Below, piece after piece: positions 1 through 7,767 of a stretch of 64,000 bases of DNA. Below the pieces are notes generated by a model, which saw only the letters and a list, made by a program, of their open reading frames with translations, had not been told where the DNA came from and ran no database searches. The translations under genes were made by a program, and so were the position numbers. The DNA comes from JAAUUJ01 sp964392245 (lineage in GTDB: Bacteria; Cyanobacteriota; Cyanobacteriia; Thermostichales; Thermostichaceae): the NCBI GenBank assembly GCA_964392245.1, contig CAYMOX010000003.1:1-64000 (forward strand), in the 5' to 3' direction. The number at the start of each line of letters is the position of its first letter. The stretch's first letter is position 1.

Positions 1-465
1 GAAGCCACTCAGTATCTGACGCAGTCCTCTCAACAGGTCACCGGCTTGGATGCGTCTCCCAAAGCGCTGGCCACGGCTAAACAGGATGTTCCCAAGGCCA
101 CCTTTGTGGAGGGATGGGCTCAGGATCTGCCCTTTGCCAATGCCAGCTTTGATCTGGTGCACACCAGCCTTGCCTTGCATGAACTCACGCCGGAAGTCCT
201 GGATCAGACCCTTCGAGAGGTGCGTCGAGTGTTGAAGCCAGGGGGAATCTTTACGGCTCTTGATTTTCACAGACCGACTCAACCCTGGTTATGGCCGGGT
301 TTAAGTATCTTTTTCTGGTTATTTGAAACGGAAACCGCCTGGCAGCTTCTGCAAACCGATCTCATTGCCCTATTCAAGCAGCATGGATTTAACTCCTGTC
401 AGCAGCGCTTGTATGTGGGTGGATCCCTGCAGGTAATCCAGGCTCAGGTTCCGGCAGAGCGCTAA
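1..465 (+). CDS. class I SAM-dependent methyltransferase, 5' end outside window
   Basis: The frame is open from base 1, so the N-terminus lies outside the window. The visible part starts just after the glycine-rich SAM loop (GEATQYL-like remnant EATQYL), continues with the acidic strand-2 motif GLDAS, then the DLVHTSLALHE stretch typical of motif II, and the LKPGG motif before a final beta hairpin. This layout is that of UbiE/Methyltransf_11 enzymes that use S-adenosylmethionine. The substrate cannot be read from the sequence. The gene converges on mnmE with only 3 bases between the stops. The family is secure; the reaction is not. Confidence 0.85.
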   Translation, partial: EATQYLTQSSQQVTGLDASPKALATAKQDVPKATFVEGWAQDLPFANASFDLVHTSLALHELTPEVLDQTLREVRRVLKPGGIFTALDFHRPTQPWLWPGLSIFFWLFETETAWQLLQTDLIALFKQHGFNSCQQRLYVGGSLQVIQAQVPAER

Positions 466-468
466 ATC

Positions 469-1848
469 TTACTTGCCAATACAAAACTGACTGAAGATCC
501 GATCCAGCACCGATTCTGTCACATCATCGCCGGTGATCTCCCCCAGCGCACGGATGGCCGCCCGCAGATCAATGGTCCAGAAATCTAGAGGCAGATCAGA
601 ATTGATAGCGATTTCCACCTGCCCCAAACTGGCCTGGGCTTGCAGCAACGCCGCCTGTTGCCGTTGATTGATGGCGATCTGATCATTCCCCTGCTGAGTC
701 TTTCCCTGATAGGCAATGGTTTCTACCGCCGCTTCTAACTCCTCAATGCCCTCTCCCAGAGCTGCTGCCGCAGACACCCGGTAGGGGATAGCCTCCGGCA
801 GTTTCACCCTCTCTCCAGCCGAAAGATCCGTCTTATTCACCACCACGATCACAGGTCGCTGACTGACACTGGCGTAGATATCGGCCTCGGCCTGGGTCCA
901 TCCTTGCTGGGCATCCAGGACCAGGATCAGAATATCTGCCTGCTGAGCCAATCGGCGGGATCGTTCCACCCCCAGTTGTTCCACCTGATCCTTGGTGTCG
1001 CGAATCCCCGCGGTATCCAGCAGCTGCACTGGAATACCCCGCACCACCAGTTGTGATTCCACCACATCCCGCGTTGTGCCAGGCAGATCCGTAACAATCG
1101 CCCGATCCTGTCCGCTCCAAGCATTTAAGAGGCTGGACTTCCCGACATTGGGCTGACCAATAATGGCAATCTTCAGGCCCTTGCGCAGCAACTCTCCCCG
1201 AAAAGCCGTCTCCAGAAGCTGCTGGATCTGGTGTTGCAATGACTGCAGCTGATCTAACCAGGTGGGCAAATCCAGAGCGGGAAGATCCTCTTCAAAATCA
1301 ATACGGGCTTCGATCTCCGCCATTAACTGCACCGCCTGTTGGCGCAATTGACGCACCGATTCCCCTACCTTCCCCTGCATCCCGGCCAGAGCCACCGCCG
1401 CCGATTGAGGAGAGTAAGCTCCCACCAGATCGGCAATACTTTCCGCCTGGGTCAGATCAATGCGGCCATTCAGAAAAGCGCGCAGGGTAAACTCCCCAGG
1501 TTCTGCCAGTCGAGCTCCCTGTTGCAGACACAATTGCAGCGTGGTTTGCACCACCATGATCCCCCCATGACAGTGGAACTCCAGCACATCTTCACGGGTG
1601 TAGGTGCGGGGGGCCTGCATCCAAACCGCCAGGGCTTCATCAACGATCTTTCCCCGGGGATCCTGGATCCAGCCATAGAGGAGACGGTGACTTTCCCATG
1701 TTTGTTTGCCTGCCGGGCGGAAGAGAGTTTGACCCATGGCCAGAGCCTGGGATCCCGACAGACGAATGATCCCCACACTTCCCTGAGCGGGCACCACCGC
1801 CGTGGCAATGGCCGCAATCGTATCGGCAAGCGCAGTCGTCGAGGTCAT
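469..1848 (-). CDS. mnmE: tRNA modification GTPase MnmE
   Basis: MnmE (TrmE) works with MnmG to make the 5-carboxymethylaminomethyl group on wobble uridine 34 of certain tRNAs. The N-terminal folate-binding domain is followed by a G domain with P-loop GQPNVGKSS (about residues 231-239), DTAG and NKTD, and the protein ends in the family's C-terminal cysteine motif CIGK. Length (459 residues) is normal. I chose the ATG at 1848, which gives an N-terminus like other members (TSTTALADTIAAIAT); two upstream in-frame ATGs, the first at 1872, would add up to 8 residues. It faces the hipB promoter region across about 135 bases. Confidence 0.95.
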   Translation of the reverse strand: MTSTTALADTIAAIATAVVPAQGSVGIIRLSGSQALAMGQTLFRPAGKQTWESHRLLYGWIQDPRGKIVDEALAVWMQAPRTYTREDVLEFHCHGGIMVVQTTLQLCLQQGARLAEPGEFTLRAFLNGRIDLTQAESIADLVGAYSPQSAAVALAGMQGKVGESVRQLRQQAVQLMAEIEARIDFEEDLPALDLPTWLDQLQSLQHQIQQLLETAFRGELLRKGLKIAIIGQPNVGKSSLLNAWSGQDRAIVTDLPGTTRDVVESQLVVRGIPVQLLDTAGIRDTKDQVEQLGVERSRRLAQQADILILVLDAQQGWTQAEADIYASVSQRPVIVVVNKTDLSAGERVKLPEAIPYRVSAAAALGEGIEELEAAVETIAYQGKTQQGNDQIAINQRQQAALLQAQASLGQVEIAINSDLPLDFWTIDLRAAIRALGEITGDDVTESVLDRIFSQFCIGK

Positions 1849-1926
1849 CCGCAGATCCATCAGCAGGATCACCAGCTTAGGACGAATCCCAAGTGGGCGT
1901 AAATAGAGGGATCGTGAACCGCTAAA

Positions 1927-1981
1927 GCTAATATATGAGCTGCTATATTGAGATCGGATATTTAATAGCTAATATATGAGC
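1927..1981. promoter_or_regulatory. two palindromic operator-like repeats before hipB
   Basis: The 14-base near-palindrome GCTAATATATGAGC occurs twice, at 1927-1940 and 1968-1981, 41 bases apart (about four helical turns). The second copy ends 4 bases before the antitoxin ATG, where it would cover the ribosome-binding region and probably the transcription start. HipB-type antitoxins bind paired palindromes in their own promoters, so autoregulation is the natural reading. The repeats are seen directly; binding is inferred. Confidence 0.6.
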
Positions 1982-1985
1982 AGTT

Positions 1986-2282
1986 ATGTATCTTGTCCCC
2001 TATGACTACAAGCAACTGATCTCAGAGCGAGCACGAGCCCGTCGCTTGCAGCTGAAACTGACCCAGGAAGGCTTGGCCTCCAGATCTGGGGTTAGCCTTG
2101 CTTCTATTAAGCGTTTTGAGAGGACAGGAGAGATTTCTTTGAGCAGCCTCCTGCAGATTGCCCTGGTGCTGGATGCCCTCGACGATTTTCAACACCTGTT
2201 CCAGGAAAAGGAAGACTTGCCCCAGAGCCTGGATGCAATCCTCAACAAACCCAAAGCTCGACAACGAGGACGGATCAAATGA
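1986..2282 (+). CDS. HipB-like XRE-family antitoxin
   Basis: A 98-residue protein with a Cro/C1-type helix-turn-helix (roughly residues 10-65: TQEGLASRSGVSLASIKRFER gives the two helices in part). Its stop overlaps the hipA start (ATGA at 2279-2282), the usual coupling in HipBA modules. The known role is to bind and silence the HipA kinase and to repress the shared promoter together with it. Twin palindromes lie immediately upstream. The ATG at 1986 has no strong Shine-Dalgarno sequence. Since the partner toxin gene is broken, this antitoxin may now be an orphan regulator. Confidence 0.8.
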   Translation: MYLVPYDYKQLISERARARRLQLKLTQEGLASRSGVSLASIKRFERTGEISLSSLLQIALVLDALDDFQHLFQEKEDLPQSLDAILNKPKARQRGRIK

Positions 2283-2890
2283 ATCAGCAACCCGTCCAGA
2301 TTCTCCATGTGACACTCGATCTGGGCAATCGCCAGATCCTGAAGATGGGACGCCTGGCCTGGGTAAATCGACGGATTCTCTTCGAGTATGATCCGACTTT
2401 CCTTGCCAGTCAGCTGCAGATCTCTCCTTTTAAACTTCCCCTAAAACCAGGTGTTCAGGAGGCGAAAGAGCGTCTTTTTGATGGCCTCTTCGGAGTTTTT
2501 AATGACAGCTTGCCAGATGGATGGGGACGCCTGCTGCTGGATCGACAGCTTGCTCGCACTGGGTTAAATCCTGAGGTATTCACTCCTCTTGATAGACTGG
2601 CATTTGTTGGGACTACGGGCATGGGAGCCCTGCGCTATCAGCCAGATCTCTCGGAAAGATCGACTGCCACCGGTCCTCTGGTATTGGATGTCCTGGCCGA
2701 TGAAGCAAGCCGGATCCTGGAGGGGACTCCAGGCGAGATGCTAGCGACCTTAGTGCAACTCGCTGGATCGTCCGGAGGGGCTCGACCTAAAGCCCTGGTT
2801 CAGGTGTCAAATGATTTTCAAGTGATCAAAAAGCAAGACGATGATGTTCCTGCTGGTTTCTCCCCCTGGTTGATCAAGTTTGCCGCTTCA
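2279..2890 (+). pseudogene. HipA-like kinase toxin, N-terminal piece of a split gene
   Basis: This is the first 204 codons of a HipA-family serine/threonine kinase. It includes the N-terminal subdomain (GLFGVFNDSLPDGWGRLLLDR) and the GGARPK nucleotide-binding loop at residues 166-171, and reaches SPWLIKFAAS, after which HipA homology stops at about 2890. The open frame runs on with unrelated residues to a stop at 2962. The rest of the kinase, with its catalytic loop, resumes at about 4013. The piece alone lacks the catalytic aspartate and metal-binding motif, so it should not be an active kinase. HipA family enzymes phosphorylate aminoacyl-tRNA synthetases or related targets. Confidence 0.85.
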
Positions 2891-3101
2891 ATGCGCCAAC
2901 TCCTTTTGGCTTCATATGATTTCCTACCTATATCAATGAATAAACTGTGGTTAAATATCTGAACACACCCCAAAAAATATAAATCTACTAAGCTTTGCGC
3001 TTCTTACTTTTCCCATAAAAATATTAGAGACAAAACTCCACTGCACATTAGATGAATTAATCATGAATCGGTAGACTTTCATTGCTTGACCTGATTATTG
3101 G

Positions 3102-3689
3102 TTAATGTGTTTCGCTAGACCAGACTTTAGTGAAGTGAAAACCAGATAGCTGAGAAGTGTTGACTCTTTCGACAAAAACATCAGTAACGAAGTCCCAACC
3201 TATATATGGAATTTGTGGAATCTTAAATATCTTTAAGCCCATACTAGAAATTCGCTCCGGCAAAAAAGCATAAGTGTAATTATTTGGGTTGCTACCCTCC
3301 ATCTGTGAGCCCTCCATATCTAGCACATCAGCTATACAGATAGCATGTAAAATAAAAAACCTGATTGTATTGAGGTCCACTAGATTGATTTCTAGTAATT
3401 CTGTGCATTCTGAGAAGATATCTTGAAGAGCATTCACTGACTTCTGATTGAGTATCGGAGGGTAAAAACTTGCGTAAGAACAGTCATTAAGTGGGAAGTC
3501 AGCTGTATGCTTGCATATCTCAAATTCGAAAGGGCACCATATATCATACATTGGCTCACCACTAAGCCATAGTCGATTCTCATACTTCCCGAACCATTCT
3601 GGTTGTCCAATAGATTCCCATACATCTTTACCGATAGGGCATATATGCTTACAATTAGTTCGGTTACTTCTAAATTTGTAAACCTTCAT
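3102..3689 (-). CDS. hypothetical protein, candidate immunity protein
   Basis: A 195-residue acidic, aromatic-rich soluble protein with no signal peptide or membrane segment; I do not recognise the family with confidence. The start at 3689 (MKVYKF) is supported by GGAG about 7 bases upstream; a GTG two codons earlier is possible. It follows the C-terminal tail of another reading frame by about 35 bases on the same strand, and its codon and base use are AT-rich compared with neighbours. Toxin tail followed by a small single-domain protein is the standard layout of polymorphic toxin-immunity cassettes (DUF1629/Imm11-like proteins have this size), which is the basis for the guess. Function is unproven. 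Confidence 0.5.
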   Translation of the reverse strand: MKVYKFRSNRTNCKHICPIGKDVWESIGQPEWFGKYENRLWLSGEPMYDIWCPFEFEICKHTADFPLNDCSYASFYPPILNQKSVNALQDIFSECTELLEINLVDLNTIRFFILHAICIADVLDMEGSQMEGSNPNNYTYAFLPERISSMGLKIFKIPQIPYIGWDFVTDVFVERVNTSQLSGFHFTKVWSSETH

Positions 3690-3724
3690 AATCACTCCTG
3701 CTTAGTTATATATGTTTATTAGTT

Positions 3725-4009
3725 CTAATTACCTACTAGCTTAGCTGCTATCCCCTGAAGTGTGAGAAGCATTTTATCTTGACCCTGTTTGATAATAGAC
3801 TCAGGTGCAGGCTTCCTCTTGTTTAAGTTAGGTTCAACACTTTGCATGTCAAAATACAGAAGTTCCTCGACATCTGCATGATAATCCTCTGTATGGAGAG
3901 GCCTATGATCAACGCCAGGTACTCGACTTAGTGGCTCCTGTCCCCCACCGACGCCTGAGTCAGGGAGTATAACACCATTCTCCCATCGGTAAAAATCATT
4001 GATTTCGTA
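3725..4009 (-). pseudogene. C-terminal tail of an unidentified protein, possibly a polymorphic toxin
   Basis: The minus-strand frame ending at 3725 encodes about 95 residues of non-HipA sequence starting near YEINDFYRWENGVILPDSG and ending LQGIAAKLVGN. Upstream it runs into the antisense of hipA, where homology cannot continue, so the gene has lost its 5' end. The tail is hydrophilic and carries a short His/Asp-rich segment (DHRPLHTEDYHADVE). Its position directly before a small orphan gene suggests the C-terminal toxin module of an Rhs, CdiA or similar protein. I do not recognise the domain, and the assignment is inference from gene order only. Confidence 0.4.
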
Positions 4010-4012
4010 CCT

Positions 4013-4726
4013 TCTAAAGCAGATGCTGGAGCGATTGAGTATGTTTACAGCTTGATCGCGAAGGAAGCAGGGCTGGATATGCCCCCCACTCATCTATTTC
4101 CCTCAGAACAGGGTCCAGGATATTTTGGCGTTCAGCGGTTTGATCGAGTTCAGGGGATCCCTGTGCATATGCATACAGCTTCTGGACTGTTACATGCAGA
4201 TCATCGTTTGCCGAGTCTTGACTACGATCAGCTGCTACGAGCCACAGCCATTCTGACAAAGGATCAGACGCAAGTGGAAAGAGTATTCCGACAGGCTGTA
4301 TTCAATGTCTTAGCCCACAACCGAGACGATCATGCCAAGAACTTTTCATTTTTGATGAGACAGGATGGAACATGGATTGCCTCTCCAGCCTATGACCTGA
4401 CGTTCTCGGCAGGGGTTGGAGATGAACACAGTATGATGGTCGCTGGCGAAGGCCGTCATCCCTCAAAAGCGAATCTGCTCGGGTTAGCCAGGAAGGTCGA
4501 CATTGATCAGGTTCGGTGTCTAGAGATCATTGAACAAACGCGGGCAGCATTGAATCAGTGGCAGTCTCTTGCATCAGATACTGGAGTCAGCTCGGCTTCA
4601 ACTCAGAGGATCAAACAAAGCTTTGAACAGATCCAAAAGCAAGGAGCTTTTCAAACCCGTCCACAAAAGAGATCCAGAATTGTTGATGAGGCTGCGTCTC
4701 TTGATGGCCCTGATCAAGAATCGTGA
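4013..4726 (+). pseudogene. HipA-like kinase toxin, C-terminal piece of a split gene
   Basis: This frame continues HipA homology from SKADAGAIEYVYS onward for about 237 residues. It holds the catalytic loop AHNRDDHAKNFSFL, whose HNRDDHxKN motif carries the catalytic Asp and the Mg-binding Asn, and the DLT metal-binding motif (PAYDLTFS). Together with the N-terminal piece the parent would be about 440 residues, the normal family length. A TTG at 4052 could start translation of a stub, but without the GGARPK loop no kinase activity is expected. It ends 25 bases before the convergent purK stop. Confidence 0.85.
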
Positions 4727-4751
4727 TGGCACAGATCGTCATCCACTACCC

Positions 4752-5876
4752 CTAGCTGTACCAGATCTGCTCCACCTTCAGAGCCAGGGTCATTAACTGC
4801 TCTGCGGTTGCGGGTTCAGGACTGAGAATGGTGACATGTCCAAGCTTGCGGCCTGGATGGGACTGTTTTTTTTCATACCAATGCACATGAGTATGGGGGA
4901 TTGCAGCCAGTGCTTGCCGCTGGGAGATATAGTCGTGGGTGCTGGTTTCATAGCCCAGAAGATTGACCATGACCGCTGCTGGACTGGTGAGAGAGGTATT
5001 CCCCAGGGGCAGATCACAGATGGCTCGGAGGTGTTGCTCAAACTGGGACGTGGGACAGGCATCCAGGGTGTAATGTCCTGAGTTGTGGGTTCGCGGGGAG
5101 ATCTCATTGATCAGCACCTCCCCTGCGGGTGTCAGAAAAAACTCAACCCCAAACAGTCCCACCACTGCCAACTTCTCAAGAATGGTTTGGGTCAGGGTGT
5201 GGATCTGGTTCGATACCTCAGCAGGAACCTCAGCAGGAACCAAAACACGCCGACACACCTGATCCTGTTGCTGGGTTTCCACCACCGGATAAACAGCAAT
5301 CTCTCCGCTTAAACTGCGAGCCGCCACCACGGCTAGCTCTCGCTCAAAAGGGATCCACTCCTGTAGCAGGACATCGTCGGCAGGTCGGGCTTCTAACTCC
5401 CTCTGCAACTGTTCTGGTGAGGTGATCACCACCGTCCCCCGGCCATCGTACCCATGCCGTCGGGCCTTCAAGACCAATGGAAAGGAGAACAGCAGAGGAT
5501 CCTGAGGCAATGCCACCTGAGGGATCGGCAGACCCCACTGTTGCAATGTGGTGGATTGCTCGTACTTGTCTAGCAACGGGGAGAGAGTTTCTAACCCAGG
5601 GCGAAAGCAGATTCCTTCCACAGCCAGGGTTTGCAGTCCGGCGAGATCCACAAACTCATTCTCAAATGTAATCACCTTCACCCACTCCGCCAGCCGCTGG
5701 GTGGCCTCCAGATCCTGTAGAGAGCCCAAAATCACATGATCGGCCACTTGAGCCGCTGGATCGGTGGGTTCAGGCGTTTGCACCGCGATGGTTAACCCCA
5801 ACCGATGAGCTGCAGCCACCATCATCTGGGCAAGCTGGCCGCCTCCTATAACTCCTACCCGGCTGATCTTGGACAT
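4752..5876 (-). CDS. purK: 5-(carboxyamino)imidazole ribonucleotide synthase PurK
   Basis: PurK is an ATP-grasp enzyme that carboxylates aminoimidazole ribonucleotide with bicarbonate and ATP to N5-CAIR in de novo purine synthesis. The N-terminus (MSKISRVGVIGGGQLAQMM) is the characteristic PurK dinucleotide-fold motif, and NEISPRTHNSGHYT is the family's ATP-grasp metal and substrate site. At 374 residues its length is typical. The frame is open upstream to 5936, but the ATG at 5876 fits homologues and the upstream extension would run through the ndhD terminator hairpin at 5903-5939, so I reject the longer form. Confidence 0.95.
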   Translation of the reverse strand: MSKISRVGVIGGGQLAQMMVAAAHRLGLTIAVQTPEPTDPAAQVADHVILGSLQDLEATQRLAEWVKVITFENEFVDLAGLQTLAVEGICFRPGLETLSPLLDKYEQSTTLQQWGLPIPQVALPQDPLLFSFPLVLKARRHGYDGRGTVVITSPEQLQRELEARPADDVLLQEWIPFERELAVVAARSLSGEIAVYPVVETQQQDQVCRRVLVPAEVPAEVSNQIHTLTQTILEKLAVVGLFGVEFFLTPAGEVLINEISPRTHNSGHYTLDACPTSQFEQHLRAICDLPLGNTSLTSPAAVMVNLLGYETSTHDYISQRQALAAIPHTHVHWYEKKQSHPGRKLGHVTILSPEPATAEQLMTLALKVEQIWYS

Positions 5877-5902
5877 CACTACCGTCGATCCTGAGGAGAA
5901 AA

Positions 5903-5939
5903 GACAAAAACATGGGCCCAGGTATACCGAACCCATGTT
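5903..5939 (-). terminator. Rho-independent terminator after ndhD
   Basis: On the minus strand, AACATGGG and CCCATGTT (5939-5932 and 5916-5909) form an 8-bp stem with a loop of about 15 bases, followed by TTTTTGTCTTTT. It lies 37 bases past the ndhD stop and just before the chosen purK start. Confidence 0.7.
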
Positions 5940-5975
5940 GAGCTTGTAACAGGATTAACGGTGTTAATGCAACTG

Positions 5976-7658
5976 CTACTCCAGGATCTCCGATCTGTTC
6001 CCCAGTTCAGACTCAGCAATTCTGGAGGTAAGGACGCGGGAGTACATCTGGGGATTAGTCTGGGCTACCTGCGTGTAGGACTGGCGGACCTGAGCCGTGA
6101 CAGCAACGGTCTTGACGTCATACACCTGCGTTGCCAGTTTCGGATAAAACCCAATGCCCAGGATCAGAACCAGGAAGCAGGCAGCAATGGCCATTTCTCG
6201 GGGACGCGCATCGGTGTAGATGGATTGGGCGGGCAACACACAGTCGGTGCCAAAGCACACCGGATCATCCACCGCCATGACAGGAACAGGAGCTTCAATC
6301 TCACAGGTGGGAGCCAATTCCCGACCAAAAAACACCTGACGTAGCATTGAGAGCAGGTAAATCGGGGTGAGGATCAGACCCACAGCCGCCAGAAAGACGG
6401 TGACCGTACGGAAGGCCGGACTGTAGATATCGCTGGTGGTGACGCCGACAAACACTGACAGTTCACTGACAAACCCACTCATGCCCGGCAACGCCAGAGA
6501 AGCCATCGCCCCGACGGTAAAGAAGGCAAAGACACGGGGCATGACTCTGCCGATCCCCCCCATTTCCGACATCATCATGGTGTGGGTGCGATCATAGGTG
6601 GCCCCTGCCAGGAAGAACAACAGGGCCGCAATCAGTCCATGGGAAAGCATTTGCAGCACTGCCCCACTCACCCCGATATCGGTGAAGGATGCGATCCCCA
6701 GCAACACAAAGCCCATATGCGCTATCGAGGAATAGGCCAGCCGCCGCTTCATATTCGTTTGCCCCAGGGAGGCAAAGCCACCATAGATGATGTTGATCAC
6801 TCCCAGCACCGCCAGGATCGGAGCAAAGTAGACATGAGCCTGAGAGAGAACCTCTAAATTGAGGCGAATCAGGCCGTAGCCTCCCATTTTGAGCAGGACA
6901 CCCGCCAGGACCATAGACACAGGCGCAGAAGCTTCTCCATGCGCATCCGGTAACCAGGTGTGAAGAGGGAAAATGGCAAGCTTCACCCCAAAGGCAATCA
7001 GCAGACCTGCATAGAGGGGCAACTGCAGGGCCATCGGAATATTTTTCTGAGCAAGAGTCGCCAGATCAAACGATAGGGTGCCGCCGCCGTAAAGGGCCAG
7101 GGCCAGGGCCGCCACCAGAATAAAAATGGAGGCAGCAGCGGTGTAAAGCAGAAACTTGGTAGCAGCGTAGCGGCGCTTCTGTCCTCCCCAGATGGCCACC
7201 AGCAGGTAAACGGGAATTAACTCCACTTCCCACATGATGAAGAAAAGCAACAGATCCTGGGCCACGAACACCCCAATCTGGGCTGCATAAAGGACAAGCA
7301 TCAGGAAGTAAAACAGCCTTGGCCTAAAATTCACTTGCCAGGCGGAGAGCATGGCCAGGGTGGTTACCAGACCCGCCAGCAGAACCAGAGGCATCGACAA
7401 TCCATCGACGGAAATGGTCCAGGTTAGCCCCAGCTGCGGCATCCAGGGATAGCTTTCCACCAGCTGAAAACTCCCATTCGAGGGCTGGTAGTTTCGCAGG
7501 AAGGCAACCGCCATTAGCACCAGATCCACCAAACCCACACCCACGGCATAACCTCGGATCCATCGATCATCTTCTCGAAAGATAAGGGGAATAGCGCAGG
7601 CAGCGATCAGGGGAAAGAGAATGATCGCGCTCAGCCAGGGGAACGGATCTAGTGCCAT
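5976..7658 (-). CDS. ndhD: NAD(P)H-quinone oxidoreductase subunit 4 (NdhD)
   Basis: NdhD is one of the large antiporter-like membrane subunits of the cyanobacterial NDH-1 complex. It couples plastoquinone reduction by ferredoxin to proton pumping in the thylakoid membrane. The 560-residue protein has about 14 hydrophobic helices and the family core WEVELIPVYLLVAIWGG, TKFLLYT and TWLPDAHGEASAPVSMVLAG, which carries the conserved Glu, Lys and His of the proton channel. NdhD1/D2-type rather than the CO2-uptake D3/D4 type seems likely because no ndhF3/cupA neighbours are present, but this was not tested. It is divergent from the peroxiredoxin gene. Confidence 0.95.
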   Translation of the reverse strand: MALDPFPWLSAIILFPLIAACAIPLIFREDDRWIRGYAVGVGLVDLVLMAVAFLRNYQPSNGSFQLVESYPWMPQLGLTWTISVDGLSMPLVLLAGLVTTLAMLSAWQVNFRPRLFYFLMLVLYAAQIGVFVAQDLLLFFIMWEVELIPVYLLVAIWGGQKRRYAATKFLLYTAAASIFILVAALALALYGGGTLSFDLATLAQKNIPMALQLPLYAGLLIAFGVKLAIFPLHTWLPDAHGEASAPVSMVLAGVLLKMGGYGLIRLNLEVLSQAHVYFAPILAVLGVINIIYGGFASLGQTNMKRRLAYSSIAHMGFVLLGIASFTDIGVSGAVLQMLSHGLIAALLFFLAGATYDRTHTMMMSEMGGIGRVMPRVFAFFTVGAMASLALPGMSGFVSELSVFVGVTTSDIYSPAFRTVTVFLAAVGLILTPIYLLSMLRQVFFGRELAPTCEIEAPVPVMAVDDPVCFGTDCVLPAQSIYTDARPREMAIAACFLVLILGIGFYPKLATQVYDVKTVAVTAQVRQSYTQVAQTNPQMYSRVLTSRIAESELGNRSEILE

Positions 7659-7703
7659 AAGAAAAAATGCTTATCGAAACAACTCCTCATATTGTACTAA
7701 CTT

Positions 7704-7732
7704 ATGTAAAGAATCTTGCACAGAATTTACAT
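7704..7732. promoter_or_regulatory. inverted repeat between ndhD and peroxiredoxin
   Basis: ATGTAAA (7704-7710) and its exact complement TTTACAT (7726-7732) flank a 15-base spacer in the roughly 110-base divergent region. TTTACAT resembles a half-site of the HLR1 element bound by the cyanobacterial regulator RpaB. The repeat is seen directly; the regulator is a guess. Confidence 0.35.
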
Positions 7733-7767
7733 TGAAATCTTTAACTCATCGCTATAGGGGCAAGGCA

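Larger units (their letters stand above)
2891..4012. other. AT-rich insert splitting hipA
   Basis: About 1.1 kb separates the two halves of hipA and is visibly richer in A and T than its surroundings. On the minus strand it carries the C-terminal tail of an unidentified protein followed by a complete small gene of immunity-protein size. I find no transposase, no clear terminal inverted repeats and no target duplication. Both edges encode a similar F-x-x-S stretch of HipA (residues FAAS on the left, FVPS on the right), so the exact junctions are uncertain by about a dozen bases. The two hipA halves are numerically in the same frame, but stops lie between them. Confidence 0.7.

Noticed and set aside
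2891..4012. insert in hipA as a complete insertion sequence or group II intron
   Set aside because: No transposase or reverse transcriptase frame, no terminal inverted repeats and no flanking duplication were found.
5877..5936. longer N-terminus for purK
   Set aside because: The extension crosses the ndhD terminator hairpin and lacks homology; ATG 5876 gives the conserved start.
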